Positions 25,601 to 36,113 of a stretch of 64,000 nt of DNA are shown here, piece after piece. Position 1 is the stretch's first letter. Every line of letters begins with the position of its first letter. The translations under genes were made by a program, and so were the position numbers. The notes under the pieces were generated by a model, which was not told the origin of the DNA, did not search any database, and saw only the letters and a program-made list of their open reading frames with translations. Source of the DNA: Capitulum mitella (Eukaryota; Arthropoda; Thecostraca; Pollicipedomorpha; Pollicipedidae); the NCBI GenBank assembly GCA_030062745.1, contig CP099850.1:9801538-9865537 (forward strand), written 5' to 3'.

Positions 25601-28600
25601 GTTCATCAAAAAACTACATTATGACCATGCTAAACAACTGATAACTCTGCGAGGAAATGACTCTCTCCATTCAGTAAGACGGTATGATGCCACCAACGAT
25701 ATAAACCAAGAATGTCAGCTACCGTTACCACTTTTGGCGGCATTATGTACTCCAAAACAAAAATTATACTCCTGACACCAGGAACAAAAATAGAATTTCC
25801 AACCCTGGCTGACGGCCCAGGCCATTTCGCGTCACAGCCCCTCACGACAGTCGTGGAGAGAGCGGTACCTCCGTCATCCAAGACACAAACGCGCCGACCA
25901 TCGCAACTCCTCCCCCTTTCTTTGGCTTTTAACGCAGGTTAATGGGTTTCGGATTCAAATACACCCAAAAACTCAAAATCATGACTAAGCGATAGCACTG
26001 TCAGCCGGCTGACGCCTCCGCCTGTCCCCCATCACGAATGTCAAATGGCTGAACCTGCCGTCCCAGACGACGTAACTGGGTCTGTAGGCCTTCAGTATCG
26101 GCTATATGGCTGCTGCGTCCACCGATGGAGCCCTTTCAGACGGTACAACTGAACCATGCGGCCCTAACGCCTGCCATAAAATATGCTCCCTTGACCCGAG
26201 TGGTGGCCGTAAAGATTTGATGGAGAGCTCCAGAATGCAAATCAGCGAATATTTCCATCCTAACAACGCTGGAATCGATACGTGAAAGCAACTAGTTAGT
26301 AGGAACTGGGAAACCTTAGCACGATGAAAAGATAAATATTAAAGGCCATAGCCAAATTCAGGCCAATTCTTCACGTAACAGATTCGCTAAGTTTAGCTTG
26401 CAAAATACAACTATCCGAGACGTCCTTTTCATGGCAAAAGCCGAGCAACCACTCCACACCACAGACAATGAACAGCCAATGACTCCCTTCTTCCGGTCAG
26501 CCGTTGCGAGGCACTCTCACTGCCTCGTTCCGGCGGCAGCGGTCGACCGGCTCGGCTCGGCTCGGGACCCACCTGGCGGACGACTGCTGGTAGTTGTCGT
26601 TCGGCGAATGGCCGTTAGATGCCAGCAGCGAGGAGCGCTCGCCTTGGCTCTCGCCGGGCGTCTCGTAGTTGAGGCGGTTCTGGCCGCCGACCCAGGTCTG
26701 CAGGGAGCCGATCCCGCGGCGGCTCATTTCAGTCATCTGAAAACAACGGCCAACGTCAAGCTGACGCCAGACAACAGCCACGTCACATGCTGACGCCAGG
26801 GTCAGGTGACTGGACGTTCCGGCTGTCGCCTCATGCGTTGATTACAGGTCAGACGTGTAAAGCAAGGTGTCAGAGGCGGCCGGGCTAACATGCAGCACGC
26901 ACGTCACCCAGATCAAACGACAGACATCCCAGCTTTAACTAATGTTTGCCACACTAGTTAAACTGCCACTCCGGGCCACCACACCGCCTGAAAACAAGGA
27001 AAAGATGGAAGGACCAAAATGTACTTTTAGCACATTCGTGCAGCACATCTTAATTGGATTTTCGAAAATGAAACGTTACCTTGGAAGCAGTAACCGTTCT
27101 ATATATGTTGCGCGGTATTCGGGTTGCAACACGCTATACATGAGCCTCGCAAACGTGAAGTATTGGCTCGGACGATGCAATCGTCCGAATTCGTTGCTTT
27201 GCAAGGTAGCATCATGAACATGCGCACACAAACCGTTATTTCACAAGACACGTCACGGGAAAAGTTGCCTTTTACTCACCGTATCCATTAATCCCTTGGG
27301 AAGCGTGAAAACAACGAGAACTGCGTTAGAAAGTATCGCTAGCATAGCATCAGTAAGCCTGTTTCCGAGGCAAGTCTCACCTTTCCTGCCACTGATGAAG
27401 CCTGGGTCATAAACTCATCGCCAAGCTTCCCTTCACGGACCTGCACACAAAATCAGGCCCCGAGCATGAAATATAATCCACAACGTAATGAGACAAAACG
27501 GTATGTTAAAGGAAACATCATTACACTCCCATGATGGCCAGTGAGCTGCAACATGAAAGCGCGCTCCGCTTACGGAATGACACACGAGTCTTGACCGTTT
27601 CTATATCGTAGGGATGAAACATATTGTAGATTATGACCACATAATGCCGACTCAACTTTACCGCAGCGAGAGTTATACCCTGCAGAGCAGATGGTCACGA
27701 TTAGGAGCGCACATGAATGGCGTCAGAAACCACGGCGACCAAAGGTCATGACAGCAGTTCCCTACACCTTGTCCAGAACTCGAAACACGCTGTGGCCTGG
27801 CATATCACAAGCAGAAAACCAGCACCTGGTGTGTGGCAGATACATGGAATCCAGCCCCCAAAATGAGTGTCCTTATTTGGCAAGAGACCGAGCCGGCCAC
27901 CCGGTGAAGGGACGGCAGTGTCGTGTAGATGCACGGCGCGATAACGATCCTATAGCGTTATTCGGTTCGTCGCTGCGGGACCAAAATACTCCACATTTGG
28001 AAACATTTAGGTAGCTCATTCGGGCAAAACTGGTTTATAAGTCGGACACCCCGCAGCTACCCCCGCGCCAACCTGAACAAATAACGTCACGGTGATTCAC
28101 ACGGGCCACGGCCCATCATCTTCCGATCATGATGCGCCTTGTGCGGGGGTTCGGCAGAACCCACCCCGCCTACTCCCCGCGAGCCGACCAGCCCGGTCGG
28201 CCGCGGCCGTCCGGCGCCGGCGCTGACCTTGTCGGAGACGGTCTGCGACACCTCCGAGAGCTTCTCCGAGGCGGAGGCCGACAGCTTGACGGCCGACTCG
28301 GCGGCAGTGCGCGCCGCCTTGGTGGCCCCCATCGACAGCATCGACCAGCCCTGCCGGCACACACGGACGGCACTAGTCAGGGCAGGTCGGGTCAGGGCCA
28401 GGTCAAGTCGTCAGGTCACATCAAATCAGGTCAAGAAAGGTCAGGCCGGGTCAAAGCAGGTCGGGCCATGCCAGGTCAGAACAGGTCAACACAGTCCAAC
28501 ACCGAACAGGACAGGGCAGGTCTGGTCATGTGAGGTCAAGGCAGGAAATATTAGGTCAGGTCCGGCTCGTCCTGTCTGGTCCAGCTGTGCCCACATGGCT

Positions 28601-31600
28601 AAATAAACGGAACAGTTATGGACTGCATAGCAGCTACTTTGCCCAGGCATTACATCGTCACAATATACCTAAAGTGAGCGTTTGGAAAGCAAAATATGCA
28701 TGGTCGTGCAACCAAACCATGGTCAACAATTCAACAAGTCCATGCCAACGGCGTGAAGAAAAAAACACTGGGAGAGCAGCCCAGCACCGTGTCATGCACA
28801 TCGACAGTGACTAAGAGCGTCAACACAGCGGTGTTCGTACGCTGGCCAGCGCCTGGAGCGCGTTGTCCATGACCTCCGTCTGCTGGCGGGGCGGCGGGTC
28901 CACCGTGTTGCCGAACCCCGAGTAGCGGCCACCCTGGGACGGCGGCAGGTGGCTGAAACCAGACCGGCGACCGGTGACGTCGGCACGTCGCAGTTCGACC
29001 GAGACGAGATGCTGACGCGGACCGAATCAGGCCGTGGCAGCGTCTGCCACGGTACCGCGGGCAGCAGCGCCCAGCGGTTGGCAACGCCGAATTTCACGCC
29101 ATCATCGCTGCGCGCTGTCAGCGTTCGTGTGCGGAAGCTCGAGAGCTTCCGATACAAACAGGCCGCACGGTGCTGTGACCAACAAGCACAGCCTGCGGAC
29201 ATCGCAGTAGGCGGTACGATACCGTGTTCGCCTTATCGCGCTATTGCCATCACAGTGATTTCTGCTCCAGATAGGAAGTTTATGGCACACATATGGCCTG
29301 TTCTTTGGCAAGGGGCCGGGCATGGCAGCAACTCTCGGAGGCACAACATCCCTGCCATATCTGGGGCTGATCCCCCGAAAATACGTATTCAGCAAATGAG
29401 ACAAGGTGCAATGAACGCAGTCCTGATTATAAAATAGGTTCCCCATCGGACGTTTTTGCCGTCTGGCCCCTTATGTGACAAAGAAAGGGCAAACAACGAG
29501 CATCATAACACATGCAAGATATATCATTGCATTGTGAGCATTAGTCGCATGCATCAAGCATCAACCGAAACCACGACATTCGACAGAAATCAGATTCAGA
29601 TGCATGAACGCAAGCCGCGCCAAACCCGAACTTTAGCGCCCGGCATATCCTGATGATGCCACATGACGGGGCTCTGTTTAGGCTTCAGTTCGTTCACGCA
29701 TCACATCAGCCGGCGGACTACTCCATCCTGAGCCCGCGGCCCGGCTGGGTGGCACCGAGCCGCCAGACGGGTCCACTCACTCCGGTCTGCTAGCGTTCTC
29801 CGCCTGCTTCCGGGCGAAGAAGGCCGCCTTGGGGTCGGAGAAGTCTTGCGGCCGGCCGCCGCCGCTCTGGTACCCGCCCTGAAACCGGTCAATACTGGCC
29901 GTCAGACCAGCACCCGTCCCCCAAACATCGGCCGTCACACCGGTAACCGTCCCTGTCGATTGCACCCGTCCTGACACCAACCGATACTGGTCATCAGACT
30001 AGCACCCGTCCCGTCAACTCCACTCGCCCTGAAATCGGTCAAACGCCGGCCGTCACACCGGCACCCGTCCCCGTCAACTTCACCCTCCACCCACCCTCAC
30101 ACCGTCCGATACTGGCCATCAGACCGGAGCCTGTCCCTGTCGATTCCCGCCGCCCTAAGATCGGCCAGCACTGGCCGTCAGACCAGGACCCATCGGCCGT
30201 CAGACCGGCACTCGTCCCCCGTCAACTGCGGCACGGCCCGCAGTGTGTCCTGCATGGGTCAGACGCACGGCAGGCCACGCAGAGTACGGGTGTACAGGTC
30301 AGAGGTACAGTAGGTCCCGTGGGGCAGTGCAGTGAAATCAAATGTACCGAGTGATCGGTTTGCGTATGTTTATCTAATTACTCCGCAAACGGCAAAATAG
30401 TCAGCATGGCCTAAGGTTCACGACGGCGCTGTTCAAAGAAGCAAGTCGCGTTTCCAGAGGATTCTGAACGCCAGAGCTGAGTAGTCAGCGGACTCATCAC
30501 GCCTCTGACTCCAGACGACTCAGCAGAACACAACCGACTGACATAACATCACCGGACCAAAGCCATCTTACTGCCGGTGGGAAATCAAGCTGCAACAGAC
30601 TGGTATTCGGGGATTCACCAGACAACATGCAGTCATCTGGGGAATCACTAGACCACGGAATGGTATCTGGGGGACACACCAGACCACGCACTGGTGTCTG
30701 GAAGCCCACGAGACCCCAAGCCGCTACCCGAGGAACTCACCAGGTCACAGTTGTCGGATTGGTAGCCGCCGCCGCCGCCGCCGCCGTACCCACCGCCGAA
30801 CCCTCCACTCGAGTACCGGGTGGTGTTCGGCGTGGAGGCGCTGCGATGCATGCCGCCGGAGGAGGAGCTGGAACGAGCAGCGGCCGCCGCCGCCGCCGCC
30901 TTCTCAGCACTCCACGCGCTGCCGGCTGCCTCCGTGCTGATCTGGAAACGCCAGGCGGTCGATCACGGCGGGCGGGGTGGGCCCACGCACAGCGTCTCTG
31001 CGCCAGTCTGTCAGTGACAACCTGTCCCTACATCACGGAGGTGCTTTCTTGCAGGGATGTTTCCACATATTATGGATCACTAGACAGCTGCCGGCACAGT
31101 GACGGGCAGCGTTGGCCCGTAAAAAATCCCCGCGCTAATCAACCACAACGAAGGACAGTGTTCTTGTGCAGAATATCCATGCTCTAAATTAGGGCAATGA
31201 GAAAACTGCCAGCATAGGGAGCCCGCAAGTCCAAATATCCACCCTCTAGGGAAATTAAACTGAGTCACTTTAGCCTAACACAATGTTATGAACCTAATCC
31301 GTGATATACGTCCCTATGTTCGTGCATGTCTGCATTACTCCATGCATGGTATTTTTCATGGAAGTAAAATCCAACTGAGATGAAAAAGCCCAGGACGACT
31401 ACAAAACGCAAGGAGGTCGTCACAAGAATGACAAGTTGCCGCACACCCTTACCTTGTCTCTAAGTAGAGCACAGGCTTTGGAATTATATTTCTGGGATAT
31501 AGGCAGAGTTTCATCCCAATCATCCTGCATTTCCAAAAAGTCCCTGGCCCTTCTGTTGCCACCGACCTGAAAGAAAATGACCATATTCACAGTTATATGG

Positions 31601-32181
31601 AAATATCACGACATATTTTCACAATGATTTATTACATTGCTGAATGCAGACAAAAAGGAATTTGTCACCTGACTGCAATGTATGCAAAACATCAGTTTGT
31701 GGGATACTGCGATTTATGCTTACATCCATATATGTATCAAAAAAAGTAAACAGCATCCATACCTTCATTTTCTCCAGCTCCAGGTCCTTCCATTTGTCCA
31801 TGGTGAGAGAGCGAACAAATGAAATGTGGACGCCGAGACCCCTGTGTTTTCCTGAACATTCTAGGCAGATCCAGATGCCTAAACTCACAGAGGCCCACTG
31901 AGGGTTGTGAGCCTGACACTCGAAACACCGCTGAGGAAGAGACGTCCACGTTAGTCACTGAACCACAACTTTTTCAACATGCACCATTTTAAATGGTTGA
32001 ATATGACTATGTAGGTATTGTAAAATACCATAAAAGCATGAAAATGCAACATTATGCTTATCTCTACCATCAGACAATTTCAGATACCATTTCTGCACTG
32101 AAAATATATCTTTCCACATACATTGTTATCATCCCTAGTCCTTAGGTCTTGCAAGACACGTCTTGTGCGTGGGCTCGACAT
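6367..32181 (-). CDS. ArfGAP1: ADP-ribosylation factor GTPase-activating protein 1 (11 coding exons)
   Basis: This protein stimulates GTP hydrolysis on ARF1 at the Golgi and so controls COPI coat release. The coding exons, in transcript order, are 32122-32181, 31763-31930, 31453-31566, 30741-30941, 29781-29878, 28841-28952, 28228-28350, 27381-27440, 26573-26736, 8225-8302 and 6367-6577. All have GT/AG ends and matching phases, giving about 462 residues (human about 406). The start reads [14 protein letters not shown], as in the family. Exon 2 holds the zinc finger (CFEC, 16 residues, CLEC) and the catalytic arginine in GKHRGLGVH. Exons 5-6 join as [19 protein letters not shown], a family hallmark. 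Exons 6-7 encode the amphipathic lipid-packing (ALPS) region around [17 protein letters not shown]; exons 8-9 resemble the second ALPS region. The C-terminus is rich in W and D ([11 protein letters not shown]). Exon 4 has alanine and glycine runs. The promoter, 5'UTR and poly(A) site were not identified. The family call is secure; exons 8 and 10 rest on phase, splice sites and short similarity. Confidence 0.93.
6551..6840. repeat. 107-bp tandem repeat, about 2.6 copies, spanning the last ArfGAP1 splice acceptor
   Basis: Copies start at 6551, 6658 and 6765, each with CCCCACTGC; the third is shortened. Each unit contains, on the minus strand, a YAG acceptor followed by GTCGTCG and the first codons of the final ArfGAP1 exon, so the real acceptor (6577/6578) has two decayed upstream duplicates. 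Each unit also has TGACGTCA (6626-6633, 6733-6740, 6821-6828). Confidence 0.9.
6841..8224. other. ArfGAP1 last intron; nothing further recognised
   Basis: Mixed composition, no conserved frame, no clear repeat beyond the 107-bp array on its left. Confidence 0.5.
8757..8960. repeat. Pyrimidine-rich CTGT/CTCTGTCTGT low-complexity tract
   Basis: About 200 bp of imperfect CTGTCTGTC and TCTCTCTGTC repeats in the 18-kb ArfGAP1 intron. Its low complexity explains long open frames on both strands here; no gene is supported. Confidence 0.85.
11212..11361. repeat. Duplicated unit of about 38 bp around a candidate splice donor
   Basis: Two similar blocks (about 11212-11252 and 11322-11361) carry, on the minus strand, TCAGGTCACAGG followed by TACGG or CACGG. 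The block nearer the candidate exon keeps GT at the donor; the other has GC. Confidence 0.6.
11343..11725 (-). CDS. Possible first coding exon of an unidentified gene inside the ArfGAP1 18-kb intron
   Basis: A minus-strand frame starts at 11725 with [14 protein letters not shown] and continues with a mixed hydrophilic sequence ([37 protein letters not shown]) that is less arginine- and proline-biased than other open frames in the GC-rich parts of this window. A good donor, CACAG/GTACGG, would end the exon at 11343. The frame can run on to 11150 without splicing. I do not recognise the family and found no downstream exon. It could be an alternative first exon, a separate nested gene, or a chance frame in GC-rich DNA. 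Confidence 0.35.
13400..15075. repeat. Decayed tandem array in the ArfGAP1 18-kb intron
   Basis: 13432-13664 holds two clear copies of a block of about 115-120 bp (CCCCTG, AGGTCCAGAGAC, ACATGTGCAGGG, GGCCATCGAAAGCCAACGC). To the right, units with AGGGGCCCT, GTATATTTGGAG, GGACTTGACCAGG and TTCAAAGGGCC recur up to 15060 at irregular spacing. No coding signal is seen. Confidence 0.7.
14617..14650. repeat. (CT)17 microsatellite
   Basis: An uninterrupted CT tract of 34 bp inside the decayed array. Confidence 0.97.
15076..25507. other. Remaining 18-kb ArfGAP1 intron: alternating GC islands and ordinary DNA
   Basis: GC islands lie near 17320-18680, 19700-20000, 20880-22150, 22670-23250 and 24000-25100, each with many GCCGGC sites. 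Long frames (for example 22195-21140 minus and 24190-25110 plus) are arginine-, proline- and glycine-rich and overlap on opposite strands, as expected from GC content. No conserved motif was found. 16380-16500 has an ACGCATA-rich stretch with the palindrome ATACGCATGCGTAT. Confidence 0.5.
22566..22642. repeat. (CT)n microsatellite, about 77 bp
   Basis: An uninterrupted CT tract in the 18-kb ArfGAP1 intron, at the edge of a GC-rich block. Confidence 0.97.
25516..25807 (-). mobile_element. hAT-type MITE, copy E (292 bp), perfect 8-bp target duplication
   Basis: The ends are CATGGTTGGAAA and TTTCCAACCCTG. The flanks at 25508-25515 and 25808-25815 are both GCTGACGG. The interior is homologous to copies A and B in reverse orientation. 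It lies in the 18-kb ArfGAP1 intron and has no open frame of its own. Confidence 0.88.
25816..26572. other. ArfGAP1 intron between MITE copy E and exon 9; nothing recognised
   Basis: No repeat, motif or conserved frame was seen. Confidence 0.5.
27280..27294 (-). other. Candidate 15-nt microexon between ArfGAP1 exons 8 and 9
   Basis: The minus strand has a pyrimidine-rich tract ending CCCAAG, then 15 nt that translate as GLMDT in phase 0, then a strong GTGAGT donor. Inclusion would keep the frame between VAGK (exon 8) and MTEMSRRG (exon 9). The direct junction without it also matches the family, so it may be a decoy donor. Only RNA reads would settle this. Confidence 0.2.
28372..28590. repeat. 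Degenerate AGGTCA / TGACCT array in ArfGAP1 intron 6
   Basis: About a dozen AGGTCA-like hexamers lie at irregular 10-20 bp spacing. On the transcribed (minus) strand this reads as repeated CCTGACC directly upstream of the acceptor of exon 7 (28350). Confidence 0.8.
29870..30230. repeat. Degenerate minisatellite including the ArfGAP1 exon 5 acceptor
   Basis: The true acceptor region (plus strand CGCCCTGAAACCGGTCAA, about 29875) reappears as CGCCCTGAAATCGGTCAA near 30031 and as CGCCCTAAGATCGGCCAG near 30152. Between these lie repeated ACTGGCCGTCAGACC and CACCCGTCC blocks. The array fills much of intron 4 next to exon 5. Confidence 0.75.
30600..30752. repeat. 31-bp minisatellite ending in the ArfGAP1 exon 4 donor
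   Basis: About five 30-32 bp units follow one another. The last contains the plus-strand complement of the real donor (GACCTG/GTGAGTT) at 30740/30741. Earlier units have GTCTG/GTGAAT, GTCTAGTGATT and GTCTGGTGTGT on the minus strand, so donor-like sites are repeated into the intron. Confidence 0.75.
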
Positions 32182-35100
32182 TGTGTGAGCAGAATGATGA
32201 TGGAGATGAGGCTTTTAGATGATGTCTGGTATGCTGGATGGAGTTGGTCTCAGCTTCAGCAAGACAATGCTAGCTGCAAAACAAAAACACCAGGTGCATT
32301 ACATGACAGCATGTGAAAATGGCAGACAAACTATCTCTGCATCTCACAATGGTCCTGAGCCAGCCCACGGGCACCGCCACTCAACTACACAAGCCATCTG
32401 ACGCCAAAGGACTTTTCTGGGCATGATAACGACAACTGTCCGCAGGTTGAAATAACTTCCTGACAATCCAGTCAGACTGACTGAAAAACATTTACTGAAA
32501 GTTTGGCATGCCTAATTCCAACTATGTCCACAACTAGCAACAAATGTCTTGCAACCCAGGACTGCTAGGGTCAAACCTTTTTACCAATGTTCCCATGCAG
32601 GAACATTATGTTTGGTATAATGTTATTCAAACATTTCAAATAAATGTTCAATGAATTACCAGGGTACCATCGACTTGGGCACAGAGCATGTTTTTACATG
32701 GCATGTTGCTTTTTTAAATCAATTACTAATATGCACATACTCTTACCTTTAAGGTATAATGGAATAATGGAACAGACTGAAACAACTAATTAAGATGCAT
32801 GCTCCAATACAAAACACAAGTGCACCTGACAAAGACTTGGATATATCCTATGTGAATTTCTTTGTCCTTCCAAATACTGTACTGAATACTTTGACATAAT
32901 TTACTGCAAAATAAGTGTTGTTTGGGTTGTGCAGTGTAACCCAAATCTGTAATAAAAATGTTTTTAGTATGTATGTCAAGTCTGTAACTGCTGACTGCTT
33001 TCTGGTCCATACATACCAGCACCTATCATGACAGAGTTTTGATTTGGAAATTAGATTTACCTCAGAATAGCTGTCCTAAGAGTTCTTGGCAAATCCATTC
33101 CAGATATGAAATTCATCTTAATTTTCAACCTTGCTTTGATGCAATAAACTGAACTAAAAATGAAGTTTTTGGTACTCATTAATGTACATGCTGCTGTTTT
33201 AAAACATTTCTGCATCACATATAGGCTGAAAATGCACATAACACCCATTTCTTGAATCCATAAGATTGTTGTCCATTTCCCTTGCAAAATCATTTGCCAC
33301 AACTCCAACTATATGTTGACCAAATTAAATAAGTAAACTGTTAGTGCTTGTCCTGTCTCCACCACATTTACTTTGTAAAACAAATCAGTCTTTGTGCCAA
33401 TACCACTCTTTTTCACTTATGCCACAATATTGCAAAGAATGCAAAGCCACAACCTTCAGAACTGTCAGCAGTTTCTACAACTGCCCCTTGAAGTCTGCAA
33501 GAAAAATCTGTCCACCCCTACTCATGCATGGTGTATTTCTTTATTTCATTGATATCCATCAAATGGTTGCTTGATGGTTGCTTCAGTGCCCAAATTTTTA
33601 AAATCACACCACTTTATTTAGACCCACAGTTGAGTACTATTTCTGAGAACGGTTTTCAGGAGGCATGGTATAGGCCTTCTCATTCAGACTCCTCCACTCA
33701 TTCTCTGACATATGTGAATGTTATGTCAATGAATATTTGAGCATGAATGTTTCATGTTACATTACAGCTTTGCCCTCAGCAGTTCCTCAAAACCGAATGT
33801 CAAGACGTAACAAAGAAGAGGATGACCTTAGAAATACAAACATTGGGACATCTAAGCATATCTTCTTTAAAAATACTGACTTGTCCAGGTTCATGTCCAC
33901 AATGCATTAGAAACATTAAACTGATATTGCTACAGAATGCCTACCAAACAAGTTATACTTTGGTGGGCAAGGCTTCAGTATGCCTCAGTCTACTGTTCTT
34001 GAGGAGCAGACATCGACCCCAATACCTGTGGGCCCCCTATGTACGGAAAACATATGCAATCACGCACAGGCAATGAAGAGAATGGCAAATCACAACAAAC
34101 ATCTGACATATTTCAGGACAGTAAATATTTTTGCAAATGCCCATCATAATAAAAAACATTCCAGATTCATCACGTCATCAACCATTCGGCCAATTCACAT
34201 GAAAAACGTGCATATCGCTCCTACCTCTCACAACAGCACATCACAGGAAGACCCAACAGCTTCTAAAGAAGTCGCTCTTCTTCGACACGTCTGCGAGCGA
34301 TACAGCTGACGCAGTGTACACAAAAGCGACGTACACTAAAAGGCAGCCATACGTCAATAAAGCAATTCAAATGGTTTTATATCTTTCCCATCCTGATTTC
34401 AGGAATATGAATGCCCGAACTGAGGTAAAATGGCAAACACGTTGATGTTTTGCCTTATACCGATTCAGAAAAGTGATGTTTTTTGCTAAATTTGTTGACA
34501 TCTCTGCTCAATTGCTATAGTGATTTCTTCAATCTGTTTTCTTTTTCAGCGGATCCAGAAAGTGGGGCTATGTTAGGGGCCCTGTTATGGAAGATAATCG
34601 GTACTCAATTTTTAGAAACTAAATTTGCTACGTACTAAAATTTACAAGGCACATCACAGTTGCAGAAAGACAATTTATCGCTATTCCCCAAAATGAAGGA
34701 TGATAATAAAGCTTTCAAAAGTTTCTTAATCAGAAACATGACTGCTTGCCCTGCTCGATTCGACCCTGATAGCCATTTTAGATCTAAAAAAAAATCTGAA
34801 TTGGGACCGCGACCGTCGCAGTGTTCGTGAGAGCCAGGGTGACCCTTCGGAGAAGAGTTTTGCTCCCCTCGGAAGGGCAGAGCCCTTCGGCTTTGCCCAG
34901 CACCGCGATCGTTGCTCCGACTCTTCGGCGGACTGCGATGGCAGGTGCTTCGGCACCCACTGCGGTGGCAGGCACATATGGCCGGCCTTTCCGTGGCGCC
35001 TGCTGCTACCGGGGCGAACATCTGCAGCTCGCAGCGGCCTCCTGCCCGGGGCAAATGTTTTGATGTGATAGACCATGCCAAATTTTTTTTCAAAATTAAG

Positions 35101-35449
35101 GCCTTACGGTATTCAGGCGTATTGGAGCGCGACGAAAAATGGAATGGGGGTCCATTCGTCCAGGGGGTGCCGATCCCTTGGAGGGACGCCATATTTTCAG
35201 AATCAGATTTGGTACCACGGTCAGACGGATTTAACTGCACCCGTCTTAATGCGTTTTCATATTCAGATAAACGCACACGGATAGAGGCGCTGCTAGGTGG
35301 CCGGATGGAGTTTTTTGTGTTGCTTTGACGATGATATGCTTGATCCCAAACTTTTGACGCTATTTTGATGCCTGCACGGAGCGCCTGGTCTGGATGGAAC
35401 GCCAAATCTGTGGGCGCCTGATGATGGAAATTTAGAGCATAAGGCGTTC
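32182..35449. other. AT-rich spacer upstream of ArfGAP1, with a GC-rich patch at 34800-35060
   Basis: 32182-34620 is AT-rich with no coding signal. It should hold the ArfGAP1 promoter and any 5'UTR exon, neither of which I can place. A 256-codon minus-strand frame at 35405-34635 crosses the GC-rich patch and has no recognisable motif. Confidence 0.4.
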
Positions 35450-36110
35450 TGACTGCTTTATCACGGCGGCACCCACAGATGCGTCTGATATGATCTGATA
35501 TGCTTCATGGACCGTAAGGGGTGCGTGTCTTAAAGCGTACTTGGTCTGTGAGGGACGCCGAGTCCCTGAAGGGCTATTATTATGCACGTGGTGGGGATGC
35601 CTGATCTGTGTGAGGCGCCGAATGTATGAGAGGTATCCGTTCCGTTTGGGGCGTCTGGTTTGTTAGGGGTGCCATGTAGATATGTAAGGGTCGTCTGGTG
35701 ATGGTAATTCCGGTTTTACGGGAGCTTCGACAGGATAGTCAAATGACGTCCAGAGGGGCGACTGATCTCTACGTAGGCACCTGGACTGTAAGGGGCGCAT
35801 GCCTTGTAAGAAGTGCTTGGCTTACATGGGGTTCCAAGTCCTGTCAGGGCGCCTGGTTTGTACAGGGGAGTCCATTATGTAAGTAGTGCCTAATCTGTAC
35901 AGGGTTTTATAAGGGTGCCGAGCGTCTGAGGGATGTCTGATCTGTATGGAGGGTGCCCGGCCTCTAAGGGGTTTGCCTGGTAGATTTGCCTGTTCTGTGA
36001 GGGGCACCAAATTCTTCAGAGGTGCCTCGTCTGTACGGGGTGAAGGAACACCTAGCCAGTAAATGGTTCCGAATCTAGGAAGAGTGCTTGATCTGTAAAT
36101 GGGGAAGGGG
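35450..36110. repeat. Decayed short-unit array (TCTGTGAGGGGCGCC-like)
   Basis: Blocks such as TGATCTGTGTGAGGCGCC, TGGTTTGTTAGGGGTGCC and TGGACTGTAAGGGGCGC recur every 25-40 bp. This looks like an old minisatellite between ArfGAP1 and EB1. Confidence 0.65.
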
Positions 36111-36113
36111 GCT

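Noticed and set aside
34635-35405. Minus-strand open frame of 256 codons across a GC-rich patch
   Set aside because: No motif, no splice context and no known family; the patch itself remains unexplained.
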